Assembly: GCA_034440615.1 (NCBI GenBank)
Contig: JAOTOM010005127.1
Location: 598,501-662,500, forward strand
DNA from: Ashinkailepas kermadecensis
Lineage: Eukaryota; Arthropoda; Thecostraca; Neolepadidae
Direction: 5' to 3'
DNA length: 64,000 nucleotides
The notes under the pieces were generated by a model, which searched no databases, was not told the origin of the DNA, and worked only from the letters and a program-made list of their open reading frames with translations. Shown piece by piece: positions 22,996-34,575 of the stretch. The translations under genes and the position numbers were made by a program. Each line of letters opens with the position of its first letter. Positions within the stretch are counted from its first letter, which is position 1.

Positions 22996-23239
22996 GGCAA
23001 ACCATAAAGGTATTGTTTTGAACTGAAAAAGTGCCGCGTACTGCACTATGAATTGCAAATGTAGAGGATGTTGGTTTTTGAGAAGAAGGTTTTAAAGGTT
23101 GGTTTTAAGGTTTTAAGGCTTGGAGAAGGTTTTAAAATTGATGCTGCATCTGCAATGCATGTAATAGTGCCACCAAAAGTCTCCACTAATGCCAACAAGC
23201 ATTGTCTTGCTGGCAATAATTGTAGCAAACAAAGCGATG

Positions 23240-23374
23240 CCACTACTCTCGATCGAGTGGTGGTAGTGGTGGTGGTGACTGCGACGCACTCAGCAGCTGA
23301 GGACATATGGTGGCGCCTGCCTCTCACCCTGGCGGGAAGAGCGGGCACTGCGCAGAATCGAACCCAGTACCTCT

Positions 23375-23375
<1 letters not shown>
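23240..23375 (-). mobile_element. Truncated tRNA-derived SINE remnant
   Basis: On the minus strand the segment starts CCAGAGGTACTGGGTTCGAT, which contains a Pol III box B (GGTTCGATTC). It abuts the (TA)n tract, which occupies where box A should be. The same remnant is at 60190-60325. Confidence 0.5.

Positions 23376-23453
<78 letters not shown>
23376..23453. repeat. (TA)n microsatellite
   Basis: About 75 bp of pure TA, with a counterpart at 60325-60375. Confidence 0.97.
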
Positions 23454-23454
<1 letters not shown>

Positions 23455-23924
23455 TATGCTATGGTATTATTACTTACAGCTTTACAACGTATAATTTAAA
23501 TCTGATTGAATATTTATCTAGATAATTAATTAGTTTCAATTAGATGTTACATCAATGACAGAAAGCATTTGTTCCGTTGTAGGGCGGAAAACAATGCTGG
23601 TAGCATAGTTCTCTCGTATGTTTTCATTCAACACGTTTTGCATCCCGAAGACCTTTCTGACATATATGGCAGTGAAATCGAACAGTTGATGCCCGAGACT
23701 GGCTATTTGAGCGGTGTGGTATCACGGACGTATCAGATACAAGGATCACGGATCAAGGATGCGTGGAGGTGGTTTACTTCCATTGGGCATGTTTTTTGTT
23801 GTATTCCCCTCTAAATGTTGCACCGCTAAACACTCAGCAGCGCTGCTCCGGAAAGGCGTTACATGAGTCATGCTAACCAGAGTGCTGATGTTGAAAGTCG
23901 TTACACGCAGTCATCCGCGTCGTA

Positions 23925-24305
23925 ACTAATAACCATAGTGCTGATGTTGTCATCACGCAGTCGTCACTAATATAACCATAGCGCTGATTTTGTCATCACG
24001 CAGTCGTCACTAATATAACCATAGCGCTGATTTTGTCATCACGCAGTCGTCACTAATATAACCATAGCGCTGATTTTGTCATCACGCAGTCGTCACTAAT
24101 ATAACCATAGCGCTGATTTTGTCATCACGCAGTTATCGCTAACATAACCATAGCGCTGATTTTGTCATCACTCAGTCGTCACTAATATAACCATAGCGCT
24201 GATTTTGTCATCACGCAGTCGTCGCTAATATAACCATAGCGCTGATTTTGTCATCACGCAGTCCTCACTAATATAACCATAGCGCTGATTTTGTCATCAC
24301 GCAGT
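23925..24305. repeat. 43-bp minisatellite (ATATAACCATAGCGCTGATT)
   Basis: About nine units here and 13 in copy B (60790-61355). Units end in TTTGTCATCACGCAGTCGTC. Confidence 0.93.
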
Positions 24306-24367
24306 CACGCGTCCAGACCGTAGAGGCGACTGCGGTTTCTACGTGTATCGGCAAGCATCGTTATTTG

Positions 24368-24370
24368 CTG

Positions 24371-24448
<78 letters not shown>

Positions 24449-24478
24449 GCGTGCGTGCGTGCGTGCGTGTGTGTGTGT
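24368..24478. repeat. (GT)n microsatellite
   Basis: About 90 bp of GT ending in GCGTGCGT variants; copy B has a shorter interrupted tract at 61421-61482. Confidence 0.97.
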
Positions 24479-24595
24479 TCTTTTCATTCTTGTGATTTAC
24501 GATGCGTGGCTGATTACAAACATAATATGTTACTGATCTGCTGTCAGAATTAAAATTGCCTCTCGCTGCTCATTTATCCTTAACCATTATACCAG

Positions 24596-25258
24596 CCCCA
24601 CACGTCCGTCACAGTGCGGCCGCCGCACGCGGGGGGGGGCGAGTGGCACCAGTCCACCGGGCCGTACCCGGGTGCCGGTGGGCACCGCTACACGACCGGC
24701 GCAGTCGGCGAGACGGAGCTGCGTCGACGGAGCTGCGTCGACGCCCGACCAGCGCCCGTCTCGGGCCGATCAGACCCGCCACGCGTCGGAATCGCAGTGG
24801 CGGCAGCACGAACAGCATGGGCAACAGCATGGGCATTGGCACGGCGACCAGCACGACCAGGAGGAAAGATACGGCAGCGAGCACGGCCAGGAGGAGGACA
24901 GATACGGCAGCGAGTACGGCCTGGAAGAGGACAGATACGGCAGTGAGCACGGCCGGGAGGACAGATACGGCATCCAGCACGACCAGGACATGTACGGCAG
25001 CGAGCACGGCCGGGAGGACAGATACGGCAGCGTGCACGGCCAGGCGGAGGACAGATACGGCGGCCAGCACGGCCAGGAGGAGGACAGATACGGCGGCCAG
25101 CACGGCCAGGAGGAGGACAGATACGGCGGCCAGCACGGCCAGGAGGAGGACAGATACGGCGGCCAGCACGGCCAGGACGAGGACAGATACGGCGGCGTGC
25201 ACGGCCAGGAGGAGTACAGATACGGCAGTGTGCCGCAAGCCAGCGGCCATCACCCAAG
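24596..25258 (+). CDS. Gene A exon 9 (probable): His/Gln/Gly/Asp-rich repeat exon
   Basis: Acceptor CATTATACCAG at 24585-24595 and donor CCCAAG/GTCAGT frame an open 663-nt exon, phase 2 in and phase 2 out. It matches the phase-2 donor of exon 8 and the phase-2 acceptor of exon 10. The N-terminal third is Arg/Pro/Ser-rich. The rest is about a dozen 9-11 residue repeats of the type HGQEEDRYGGQ, hydrophilic and suited to an extracellular low-complexity linker or metal-binding tail (inference). A 14-bp tandem duplication at about 24714-24741 and a run of nine G (24629-24637) could hide a frameshift; an alternative frame reads GEWHQSTGPYPGAGGHRY before the duplication. An alternative acceptor is CGTCACAG at 24614. 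Absent from copy B. Confidence 0.6.
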
Positions 25259-25274
25259 GTCAGTTCAATCTATT

Positions 25275-25425
25275 TCTCGCCAACATGTGTTCCCCTCCCG
25301 CCAACGTGTGTTCACCTCCCGCCAACGTGTGTTCCCCTCCCGCCAATGTGTGTTCATCTCCCGCCAACGCGTGTTCCCCTCCCGCCAACGTGTGTTCACC
25401 TCCCGCCAACACGCATCACCGGGTC
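25275..25425. repeat. 20-bp minisatellite (CTCCCGCCAACGTGTGTTC)
   Basis: About seven units immediately downstream of the exon 9 donor. Confidence 0.9.
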
Positions 25426-26105
25426 TGAGCTGAGCTATGATGAGATGGTGCGATACAACGAACACGTGTCAGACGAAGCGGCAGCACTTCCTTAAGCTTA
25501 AGCTAGCGATCAATTGGAAGGTAGCGCAAAGCGTGGGGCGTCCAAGCCTACCCAGGGCTTTCTGAATGGTAGTCGATCATTGTCGCAGCCAATATTTTGC
25601 CACCAAAAGGGTCTGACCCTTTTCTTTGCAATGTTACAAACCCACGTCCAAATCGATCGTGAGTTAAAATTTATGTCCCTATCGGATTTGGGGTATTAAT
25701 TTTCGGTCCAGGCATTTTCCGCTTATTTTACCCGCTGAAAAAGTATTGTTTTTTCTTCGCTAAGCGTGGCCCCGGGGGCACGGCTCGCCCCCTTTTAAGG
25801 CGAATATGCCCCTGGGAATAAACGATGCAGTCAAGCAACGCCCCACACACCATATTTACAAGTTCTGGGAGAAAGCAGACGCTTGCTTACGGCGCTCGGC
25901 AGAATCACAGAAGCACGATACAAGGCGAGCACTGCGCAACGTTGACAAACCATTTCAACAATTTATAATATATTAACCAAACGGCGAGGTTTTCCCATGG
26001 TGGTGAACATAGACCTGGGGACGGTGCATCAGTCTCCCGCAGCACGAGCGATGGCTAAGTATATAGTGGATGGATAGCCACTCGAGAGGAAGCCTGAGAC
26101 CTTCC
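25426..26105. other. Intron 9, no feature seen
   Basis: A-T and G-C mixed intronic DNA. Nothing coding or repetitive was recognised. Confidence 0.4.
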
Positions 26106-26109
26106 GTGA

Positions 26110-26545
26110 GGCCTCATCGAGGATGGGCTCTGTCGTATGGGGTCACCAGTCGAGTTCGTGGCTCTGTCGTATGGCGTCACCAGTCGAGTTTGTGGCTCTG
26201 TCGTATGGGGTCACCAGTCAGGTTTGGGGCTCTGTCGTATGGGGTCACCAGTCGGGTTTGGGGCTCTGTCGTATGGGGTCACCAGTCGAGTTTGTGGCTC
26301 TGTCGTATGGGGTCACCAGTCAGGTTTGGGGCTCTGTCGTATGGGGTCACCAGTCGGGTTTGGGGCCCTGTGGTATGTGTTCACCAGTCGGGTTTGGGGC
26401 TCTGTCGTATGGGGTCACCAGTCGGGTTTGGGGCTCTGTCGTATGGGGTCACCAGTCGGGTTTGGGGCTCTGTCGTATGGGGTCACCAGTCGGGTTTGGG
26501 GCTCTGTCGTATGGGGTCACCAGTCGGGTTTGGGCTCTGTCATAT
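26110..26545. repeat. 33-bp minisatellite (TCTGTCGTATGGGGTCACCA)
   Basis: About 13 units with few variants. 33 is divisible by three, so three + strand frames stay open; these are artefacts. Confidence 0.93.
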
Positions 26546-26782
26546 GTCATCCTGGACCTGGAGACTTCATGGAACGCTCGTCTATTTTAAGGACATTATA
26601 TCGTAGGGACGTTATATCTCTTTGTACTTTCACTTGCATTCAGTAACCAAATGTGTAAAAGCATCGGAAAGCTTGCCCATCAATATTCGTATTGCAGCTG
26701 CTGCCACGTCTCTCATCCCGGAACAATTTTTATTATGCAACGTGCCTCGGGCGATGCACGTACTGATACTCCATCTCACCAG

Positions 26783-27029
26783 CTTCTCGTCGGTGGACCT
26801 GGTCAACAAGCTCACGGAGGGCGGCTACCTGCGCCCGGACCAGGTGTCCCGTCCCCCAGTGACGTCACGGCCGTCGTCAGCTGGCGTCATCTTGGAGACG
26901 CTTCCCACGCCGCTGGCAAGCCGCCATCTGCCGCTTAAACCTGCCGGCAGTGGCGCTGGTATGGAGGAACGCAGCGGTATAGGTGGCGGTAACATCGGTA
27001 GCTTCGATTTCATGGTGGCAGAAGAGTGA
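26783..27029 (+). CDS. Gene A exon 10 (probable terminal exon)
   Basis: Acceptor CTCCATCTCACCAG, phase 2 (AG from exon 9 plus C gives Ser), then SFSSVDLVNKLTEGGYLRPD ... SGIGGGNIGSFDFMVAEE and TGA. The peptide is Pro/Ser/Gly-rich without cysteines or a recognised domain. An AATAAA follows 160 bp after the stop, as expected for a last exon. Linkage to exon 9 and gene A rests on matching phase and order only. It could instead be the end of an independent gene. Confidence 0.55.
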
Positions 27030-27188
27030 ATTGCGAATTAGGTATTTTTGTCAGCATGCTGGCTAACAAGTGATACGAATGTGTCTTGCTTCATTAGCGT
27101 GCCGAAAATTCACCACCAACGATGTATGGCATTAGTAAGTTCAGCTTCTGTGAGCAGAGGCTGTTCATCTATGTAGGTATTAAGTAGG

Positions 27189-27194
27189 AATAAA
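27189..27194 (+). terminator. Polyadenylation signal AATAAA
   Basis: Canonical AATAAA 160 bp downstream of the exon 10 stop codon, on the coding strand. Confidence 0.55.
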
Positions 27195-27299
27195 GCGATT
27201 CCGCAGCCACTGAACATATGTTTTGGTGTTCAGAAATTGTGAATTCGTCAATATATTTGTCGTATGGGCTGCATGCTTTCTACTCCACTCACTGCCCAG

Positions 27300-27765
27300 C
27301 ATCGATGGACATTCACATCGATGGACATTCACATCGATTGACATTCACATCGATTGACATTCACATTGATGGACATTCACATCGATGGACATTCACATCG
27401 ATGATTTGCGCCGCGCAACTGCAAGTTTCGTTCAACTGGTCGCCAAGATGGCTTGGTGTAGGTGGCGGTAGTGCTGGTTTCCGGAACTGTATAGGTTGCG
27501 GTAGTGCTGATTCCCACGGCGGTGGTGCTGGTTCCCACGACGGTACAGAAGGCGGTAGTGCTGATTCCCACGGCGGTAGTGCTAGTTCCCATGACATAGA
27601 AGACGATAGTGCTGGTTCCTGCAGCGGTGTAGATGGCGGTATTTCTGGTTCTCGCAACGGAAAATGTTTCAGTAGTTCTGGCTCCCGCAGCGGTATAGGT
27701 GGCGCTGGCTCCCGCAGCGGTATAGGTGGCGCTGGCTCCGAGGGCGCGCGAGGCGTGCGGAGTGA
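27300..27765. repeat. 15-bp ATTCACATCGATGGA repeat and degenerate GGCGGTAGTGCTG repeats
   Basis: 27300-27405 holds seven 15-bp units. 27460-27760 holds degenerate 18-21 bp units translating as Gly/Ser-rich peptide (GSADSHGG). The latter resemble the glycine-coding end of exon 10 (26950-26990) and may derive from it. The open frame has no splice signals or conservation to support it. Confidence 0.7.
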
Positions 27766-27946
27766 CGTCACATCAGTGATGGCCAAAGAAGCTACAGCTG
27801 ACATTTGGTGGTTCTACTTTTGTTTCCGACGAGTATGCTAAGGAAAAACCAACTCAAGGACACCTGATCAGTGCCAATGTCAAAAATCGTGCACGTGAAT
27901 TAGTGTCCAGTAAAAAAAGATGGGAAGGAGGTTAGGGACTATACAG

Positions 27947-30900
27947 TAGGGTGTCTCTAAAATATGAATTTCCTCCCTATTACTTTTGCAAGCTAACCAG
28001 GGCTGTGTAGTCGACTAAAGAAGCACATGCCGAAGAAATCGGATTTTCATCCTCACTACAGCCGAGGCGCCGCAAGGTTTTGTAAATCAACAAAAGTCAT
28101 AAAATTGCCAATGACGAGGCTGAGTCTGATTTTAAAATAAACAATACAGGCCAATAAACAATGCTAATTTGAGTTATGTTGAATAATAGTTTTTCCTAAT
28201 ATAGACCCGGTATTTCCTTTCTTTACAGGGGGAGCGGCAGGGAGAAGACGAGGGGCGGCCTAAAGTAAAGGGGCGCACACAGGCAGATATCCTGACGGCA
28301 GACCAGGACTACCCTGTGACAGGCAGGTGCCGCCCGGCTGCACCTCCCCCTACCTTGACCCAGAAGGATAACCTCACAGCTGGTGTCACTCCCAGGGTGA
28401 AAGACCTCACTACTATAGTGCTATATGCGCATATATTTACCACAGCGCCGCCATTTGGCAGTAAACACAGATATTTCATTGGATGTGGATATATTGCAAC
28501 AATATCATACGATGTTAACAGGCACTTCTAGATCTACCACAGCCTCATGTCCAGTCACTGAGTCTCCTTCGTGTCTCCCACGTGGGACTCGATCTAGCAC
28601 AGCCGCAGGCTGGCCTTGGTGGTGCCCTTCACGCTGCTCCTGAAGTCCTCCACAACCTGGAAGAGAGCGGCCCTCTGCTCTTCGGACTGGACGCGGTTGA
28701 TGTAGTCATTGGCCAAGTGGATCCCTCGCTCCGCCAGATCGTTCACTACGAGCAGGTTCCGGGTGAACTCCTCCAGCACCTTGTGCTCTGGGGAGAAGGA
28801 CCAGGACGTGGCGGGGGCCAGCAGCCAGTCCTGGGGGCCATTCAGCTGCAGAATGTTGAACACGAGCCAGGAGTCGGAGGTGATCAGGGAGGCCATCTCC
28901 CGCCTGGCCACAGTGGGGCTGTCGGGCAGCACAGGAAAGGCCGGTTTGCCGGTCCTGATTTCCTTCCTCTCCATGCTGTGCAGCTGCCTGGCCATCTGCT
29001 CCTTGGTGTCGTCCTCCAACCCCGTGTCAGTCAGGGAGAGCACTATCAGCTGCGGGGTGATGTACCACAGATGCCTATTGCAGGACTTGAGGACTGCAGA
29101 GGCCAGCCTCGGGTTCACCAGCCTGTACTTGTTGACGATAGACATCAACTCCAGATCCTGCCTAGCAGCAGACGAGGCGAGGGTGGTGGTGAACCAGTAC
29201 TTGGCATGCATGAGCAGTACGAACTCTACCACGTTGTTGGTCTGTCCCTGCTCCTCCTCTGTCAGGACAAACACCTTCCTCAGCAGCCTAATATTCAGGA
29301 AATAAATGCACTTCCTCATCCACCGGGCGTGGTGGTCAGGTCCCGGCAGCTTGAAAGTGAAACCCTCGACCTTCCCACCGAGGGTAATGACCACTAGTTC
29401 CATGAATTCGCGGTAATCGTCTCTGGGGAAAGTACCCTTGGCCAGCTGCTCCTGTGCCCACTGCAGCAGGTTCTCTGCTTCTTCCTACAGCTCTGGCGCC
29501 AGCGAGGTGTGGTCAAACGTCACTAGATCCTCCATGTTGATGTCTAGGTCGTACCAATGATCCCTTAGCCGCCTAAACAGACCGACTCCTGGCTCCTTGG
29601 TGACACCTGTGATCTCCTTCATCGCAGCGCCAACGTGCAGCTCGGCCACGTGGCGCCGGCAGGCCAGCCAGAGGATGGGAGAGTCGACCCAGATCTCCAG
29701 GTACCTGCAGGCCCCTGCAAACTTGCGGCTGTTTGAGTTGGTTGTATCAAAAACCATGCCAACGATTTGCTTCTGAATCTCCCAAGTAACTAGGTGCTCT
29801 CGCACCACTTCAAATTCGTCCACGCCCTTCCCCGAGGGACAGTCAGGGATACCGAGGAGTTTCCTGCTCTTCTCAGCATCGACCCCAGACAGGTAGACAC
29901 ACACCCTCTTTAACACTATCCTCCCCTTCAGATCCAGGGTCTTCCCATCCCAGTGTACCACCACCTTTTCAGGGCACTGGAACTGCTCCTTCATCTCTTC
30001 TGCCTTCTCTAACCTCACCTTCTTCCCCATCCTCCAGGCAGTGGAACGGTTAATGTTTGTGTCATCTATGTTAATGTCTGGCAAGGCATTGACCACGGCC
30101 GCCGCCATAACTGTGCGGTCAGAAAGGGAAAGGTTTCGAGCATCGGCTGTCACAGAAATCTTGCTCATGATATCAATTTTCTTTTTTCTTTGTTTCTTTG
30201 GCAACATAATCCTCATCTTCGTCTTCATCATCTGTCATCTCTACTTCATCCCTCGCTGACCCTCTCTCATACTGCCGCTTTGGCCTCATAAGCTCTGCAC
30301 AAGCTTCCTTGCTCTTGGATGCGCTCACGCTGGCTTTACCCCTCTCTACATCCTTCAGCTTCCTGTCGTCCCTCTTCTTCTGGCGGAAGTCCCAGGACCC
30401 GAGGCAGCCCACCTGTTCCCTGCTCAGCTGGTTCTGCAGGTACTGCCACTCCTCCTCCCAGTCCTTGATATCCGAGTGCTGGATGATCTTCCTAGCATCA
30501 GCTTTGGCCACACTGAAGGGCAGTTCCAGGTCAGCAATGAACTGATCCTGCTTCCCCTGGAAAGTTGACCGGGAAGACCTGTCAGGCCTCCTGCTGTCCT
30601 GCTCCAAACTCCGCCACTTCTTGGACAGATTTGCCACCTGCTCAGCAATGTTGCGATCAGATTTGATCAGTTTTACTTCCTCGTTTTCCGCTTCCACACC
30701 AATCTCCTTCCCCATGATCAGCTGCGGCCCGAATTGATGCTGCCACACAGCCTTAACCTCCAGTGCAGTGAGTTTCGCAGCCTCCAGAACGCTGGTGTTC
30801 TCCGAATGGGAGAGAAATCGGCCGAGCACATGACTGGTATTCGGCAACTTGGAGTTGCTGAGGCTCGTCGGGCATTTACCCACCAGGTAGAAGGAAGGCC

Positions 30901-31358
30901 TGCTGGAGGCAGCCGTGGGGTCCTTCACCCTGGGAGTGACACCAGCTGTCTGGTTATCCCTCGGGGTCCAGGTAGAGGGAGGTGCAGCCGGGCGGCGCCT
31001 GCCTGTCACAGGGGAGTCCTGGTCTGCCATCAGGATATCTGCCTGTGTGCGCCCCTTTCCTTTAGGCCGCCCCCTCATCTTCTCCATGCTGCTCACTCCT
31101 GTAAAGAAAGGAAGCACAGGGTCAATAATTAACCAAATTAACATTTTTTATAGGCATTCATTGTTTATTTTAAAATCAGACTCAGCCTCGTCATTGGCAA
31201 TTTTATCACTTTTCTTGATTTACAAAACCTTGCGGCGCCTCGGCTGTAGTGAGGATAAAAATCTGATTTCTTCGGCATGTGTTTCTTTAGTCGATTACAC
31301 AGCCCTGGTTAACTTGCAAAAGTAACAGGGGGGGAATTGATATTTTAGAGACACCCTA
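27947..31358 (-). mobile_element. hAT-like DNA transposon with long terminal inverted repeats
   Basis: A 3,412-bp element is flanked by a perfect 8-bp direct repeat CTATACAG (27939-27946 and 31359-31366). Both ends begin TAGGGTGTCTCTAAAATAT, and the inverted repeats extend about 460 bp (27947 to about 28410; about 30900 to 31358) with moderate divergence. They are long enough to include the 3' splice site (TTCTTTACAG) and the first coding part of the transposase on both sides. The 8-bp duplication fits hAT-type cut-and-paste elements. The transposase within is interrupted. Divergence between the arms indicates an old copy. Confidence 0.9.
28594..31087 (-). pseudogene. Transposase, broken by one frameshift and one stop
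   Basis: The minus-strand frame starts at 31087 (MEKMRGRPKGKGR, AT-hook-like) and runs to an acidic DEDEDED stretch. It shifts by one base within 30173-30231 (A-rich KETKKK region), continues to TAG at 29485-29487, and resumes in the same frame to TAG at 28594, about 830 codons in all. Motifs: HWDGK (possible first catalytic Asp), VGMVFDTTNSNS (second Asp), LWLACRRHVAELH (C-x2-H type), and late PDHHARWM. The D ... D ... CxxH ... order is that of RNase-H-fold transposases of hAT type; superfamily assignment is inference. Only two lesions, so an active relative may exist in the genome. Confidence 0.82.
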
Positions 31359-31497
31359 CTATACAGGCATGACTTTTAAGAAGACAATTACATGTGGGGA
31401 GGTGCACGTCAAGTTCACTTCATTGAATCAGGTTATTTGGTGTTGGTGTGCATCTTCTCAATGAGTGGAGAGACCGTAGGGTGGGATGCGCTCTGAA

Positions 31498-31757
<260 letters not shown>

Positions 31758-32009
31758 CATAAGTATATATTTTATACCCCGTAGCGTATACCCCTTTTGT
31801 TCAACAAATACTGCGTGAAGACGTTTATTCGACAGTGATATGAACCTGGATCATAGTATGTTTCTGTTCCACAAAATATATCACGAACGGAGCCTCACTA
31901 GTCCAGAGTATATTGCATCTCCACCCGCACCAGAGGGCTCATTCCAACTTTACTCTCATCCTCCCACAAGCCGTCCTCATCACAACTCATCGTAATGATG
32001 CGGTGGAAG

Positions 32010-32205
32010 CAGGGACGGATCCAATAATTTGCATGCGGCACTTGTCTGGATAATCCGAAAATCCGTTGAGGGGAGGGGGAGTGGAGAGCACTCGAGTCTT
32101 CCCAAAAGGGGTGATTTTTCCAGGCCGGATGCGTGGCACGTTCCAGGGAGGGGGCACATGCCCCCAGTGCCCCCACCCCATCCCCACCCCCTGTACCCGT
32201 CCCTG
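32010..32205. mobile_element. Small hAT-like MITE
   Basis: The ends CAGGGACGGATCCA and the complement of GTACCCGTCCCTG form a terminal inverted repeat. Flanks are GGTGGAAG (32002-32009) and AGTGGAAG (32206-32213), a 7/8 target duplication. The interior is GC-rich and non-coding. Confidence 0.65.
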
Positions 32206-32529
32206 AGTGGAAGCGCATTCCAACTGGTTCAAAATGTCATCAAACTGGACATGAACTGCTCGTGCCAGCCGCGCAGCCGGTCGAGCCTACGCGTCAGCCG
32301 ATAGTCGCCTCGGACAATGTCACGCTCAAGGTCACCAGCCACACCCATCGGCTGTTTGGCGCCGCGGGCAGACATGGTAGTCACGTGACCCCTGCTCAGT
32401 CGTGAAGGACTGCATGTTCGAAGGTCTCTTTAAGCTGTGGACGGCGTCCGTGCGGTGTAATTTGGTGTAATTTGGGTGTGGACAGTGTAATGTGGACTGT
32501 AATGTGCACAGTGGCGTACCGAATGGGGG

Positions 32530-34575
32530 ATGCCCCCCCGAGAGGTTGTGGGGACCCCGAAAATCGCGCCGGAGTTCGGAAAATTGCACCAGGCCCAGTA
32601 ACAATCCCAAAAAATTGCACATGGCCCCCAAAATCACATTAGGGGACCAAAACATCCAGCATGGTGCCCTGAAAACGAAGCTGGGGCCACCAAGATCGCA
32701 CCAAACCCATCAAAATAACATTGGGGCTAAAAAATCGTTCCGGGCCCCTAAGAATGACGCTGGGTTTTCCGAAAGGTGACACCAGGCCTTTAAAATACTG
32801 CTGGGCCAACAAAACGTCGAGCCGATAAATTTCAAAATTACGCTTGGAGCCTCAAATGTTCGTAACTGGGCCGCTGAAAATCACGTTGTGGACCCAAATA
32901 GACATGCCGGCAGTCTTGAAAATCACGACGGGCTCCAAAATATCGGGCTGAGGCCCTAAAAATCACGCTAGGGGCTTGACCGGTCGCATCGGGACTCCCA
33001 AAGTGTCATCGAGTCCACCGAAAAAATGAAGCCAGGGCAACGAAAGAACCGTCCGGATATTGAAAATCACTCTGTGGTCCCAACGATCGCGCCAAAAGTC
33101 CGCAAACGTGTTGAGCCCCCAAACGTTTTGAGCCCCCAAACGTGTTGAGCCACCAAATACGTGTCGAGGCGGTGAAAACTCGCGCTAGGGATCCTAATAA
33201 ATGACGACGGGGCCAAAAAATCGCACAGAGATTAACAAAAAAGTCGCGTCGCTGCACTGGAAAATCACACTAGAGGTGCAAAATGTTTCTCTGGTGCTCC
33301 AAAAGTCACAGTTGTCTTCCTAAGGATGAATGCCTACCCGAACGTCACACTGCGGTCACACAAGTTTCGCCGAATACCCCCCCCCCCAAAAAAAACAGGT
33401 CGGGTCCCTGAGAAGAAATGTGTTTGGGCACCGGAAAAAATGATACCGGAAGCCCGAATAATCGTTCCGGGGCGACGACTATCGCGCAGGGGAAGGGGGA
33501 GGGGAGGGGAAGTTCCATTACAAAGAATGGAACTTGCCAGCAAAACTCACAAAAGGAATCCATCGAATGGACCAGAGCACCGGAAAGTTCAGAACAGTCC
33601 CCGAAAGAAGGTTCACCAAAGGGCCTTTCTACAATGAAGGGTGCCATCGGCTGCAATATTTGAAAAATTATCCAGCTCCCAAGAATTGGAGTCGATGCCC
33701 CATGTAAGCACAGCGTGACCACAAAAATCGCAACGGGACCCGACAAAAATCAAGCCGGGCCCTCCAAAATAAGGAGAAATTCAGAAAAATATATGTCCGA
33801 GCCAGGAATATCGGTCCGAAGCCCTAACAATACAACCAGATGCCTTTTAAAAAATCGCATGCGGCCACGAAAAAACGTACTGGAGTGCGAAAGAGAAATC
33901 GCGGCGGTGCACCCAAATATGTCGCCAGGACCCGAAAAATCAGGCAGGACGCTGACTTTAAAAAATTCGGAGGAAGTCACCAAAAATGTTGTCGAGCCCA
34001 GAAAACTGGCGTCAGGTCGCCCACCCCCGAAACAACGCACCTGGGCCCGAAAAGTCGTGTGAGGAAACAGTGAAGTCATACCTGAGCCCCCAAAAATCAT
34101 GCTGGGGTTCCAGAAATTTGCGTCAGGAGTCCAAAATATACACAGCGGGACCCTAATAGCACAACGGGAGGCCGGAAAACCATCGGGCCCACCAAAGCGT
34201 ACCGAGTCTCGCGAAGAGCGGCAGAACTGCAGTTGCAGCTCCGAGTTGCAGTTCTAAATAAACGCATCGGGAGCTCTCAAAATAAATACACCGGAGGCCC
34301 TCAAAGCACACCGGGGCCATGAGACTGCATGGGGGACTGAACAGTCCGGGGACCTCAAAAAGCAACATGATCTTAAAACGGAAAAAGACAATAAACGGAA
34401 ACGGAAAAAGACAATAAAAACATCTTCGAAAACGCGTCGGAACCTAAAAAATATCGTCGGTGCACAATAAAGCAAAAGAAAAAGAGCATCGGTCTCACAA
34501 ATGTGCCGGGGTCCTGACAGAAATGGATTGGAGCCCTAAAACACATCCGTAAACGACGAAAAATGCAACGGGTCC
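32530..34575. repeat. Very old degenerate satellite (about 35-bp pattern)
   Basis: The stretch keeps a rhythm of purine runs (AAAAATC(G/A)C) separated by GGGCCCC-like words roughly every 30-40 bp, but no two units are alike. Examples are CCCCAAAATCACATTAGGGG (32623) and GGCCCCTAAGAATGACGCTGG (32743). Open frames on both strands reflect the composition. No gene. Confidence 0.7.

Noticed and set aside
23935..24305. CRISPR-like array of regular repeats
   Set aside because: Units are contiguous with no unique spacers, and the context is a eukaryotic intron or flank.
24305..24553. Thr/His and Val/Cys repeat frames
   Set aside because: (GT)n microsatellite translated on both strands.
26070..26646. 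Three overlapping frames of 155-178 codons
   Set aside because: 33-bp repeat; all three + strand frames are open and equally repetitive.
27218..27841. 207-codon Gly/Ser-rich frame
   Set aside because: Degenerate short repeats without a start context, splice sites or paralogue; may derive from the exon 10 glycine stretch.
28582..29397. 271-codon + strand frame
   Set aside because: It is the antisense of the transposase C-terminal segment; codon pattern and motifs lie on the minus strand.
29485..30231. Separate gene starting at an internal ATG
   Set aside because: It is the middle of the transposase, joined to its N-terminus by a one-base frameshift and to its C-terminus by a single TAG in the same frame.
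33326..34110. Overlapping 70-130 codon frames on both strands
   Set aside because: They follow the composition of the degenerate satellite; no domain and no preferred frame.
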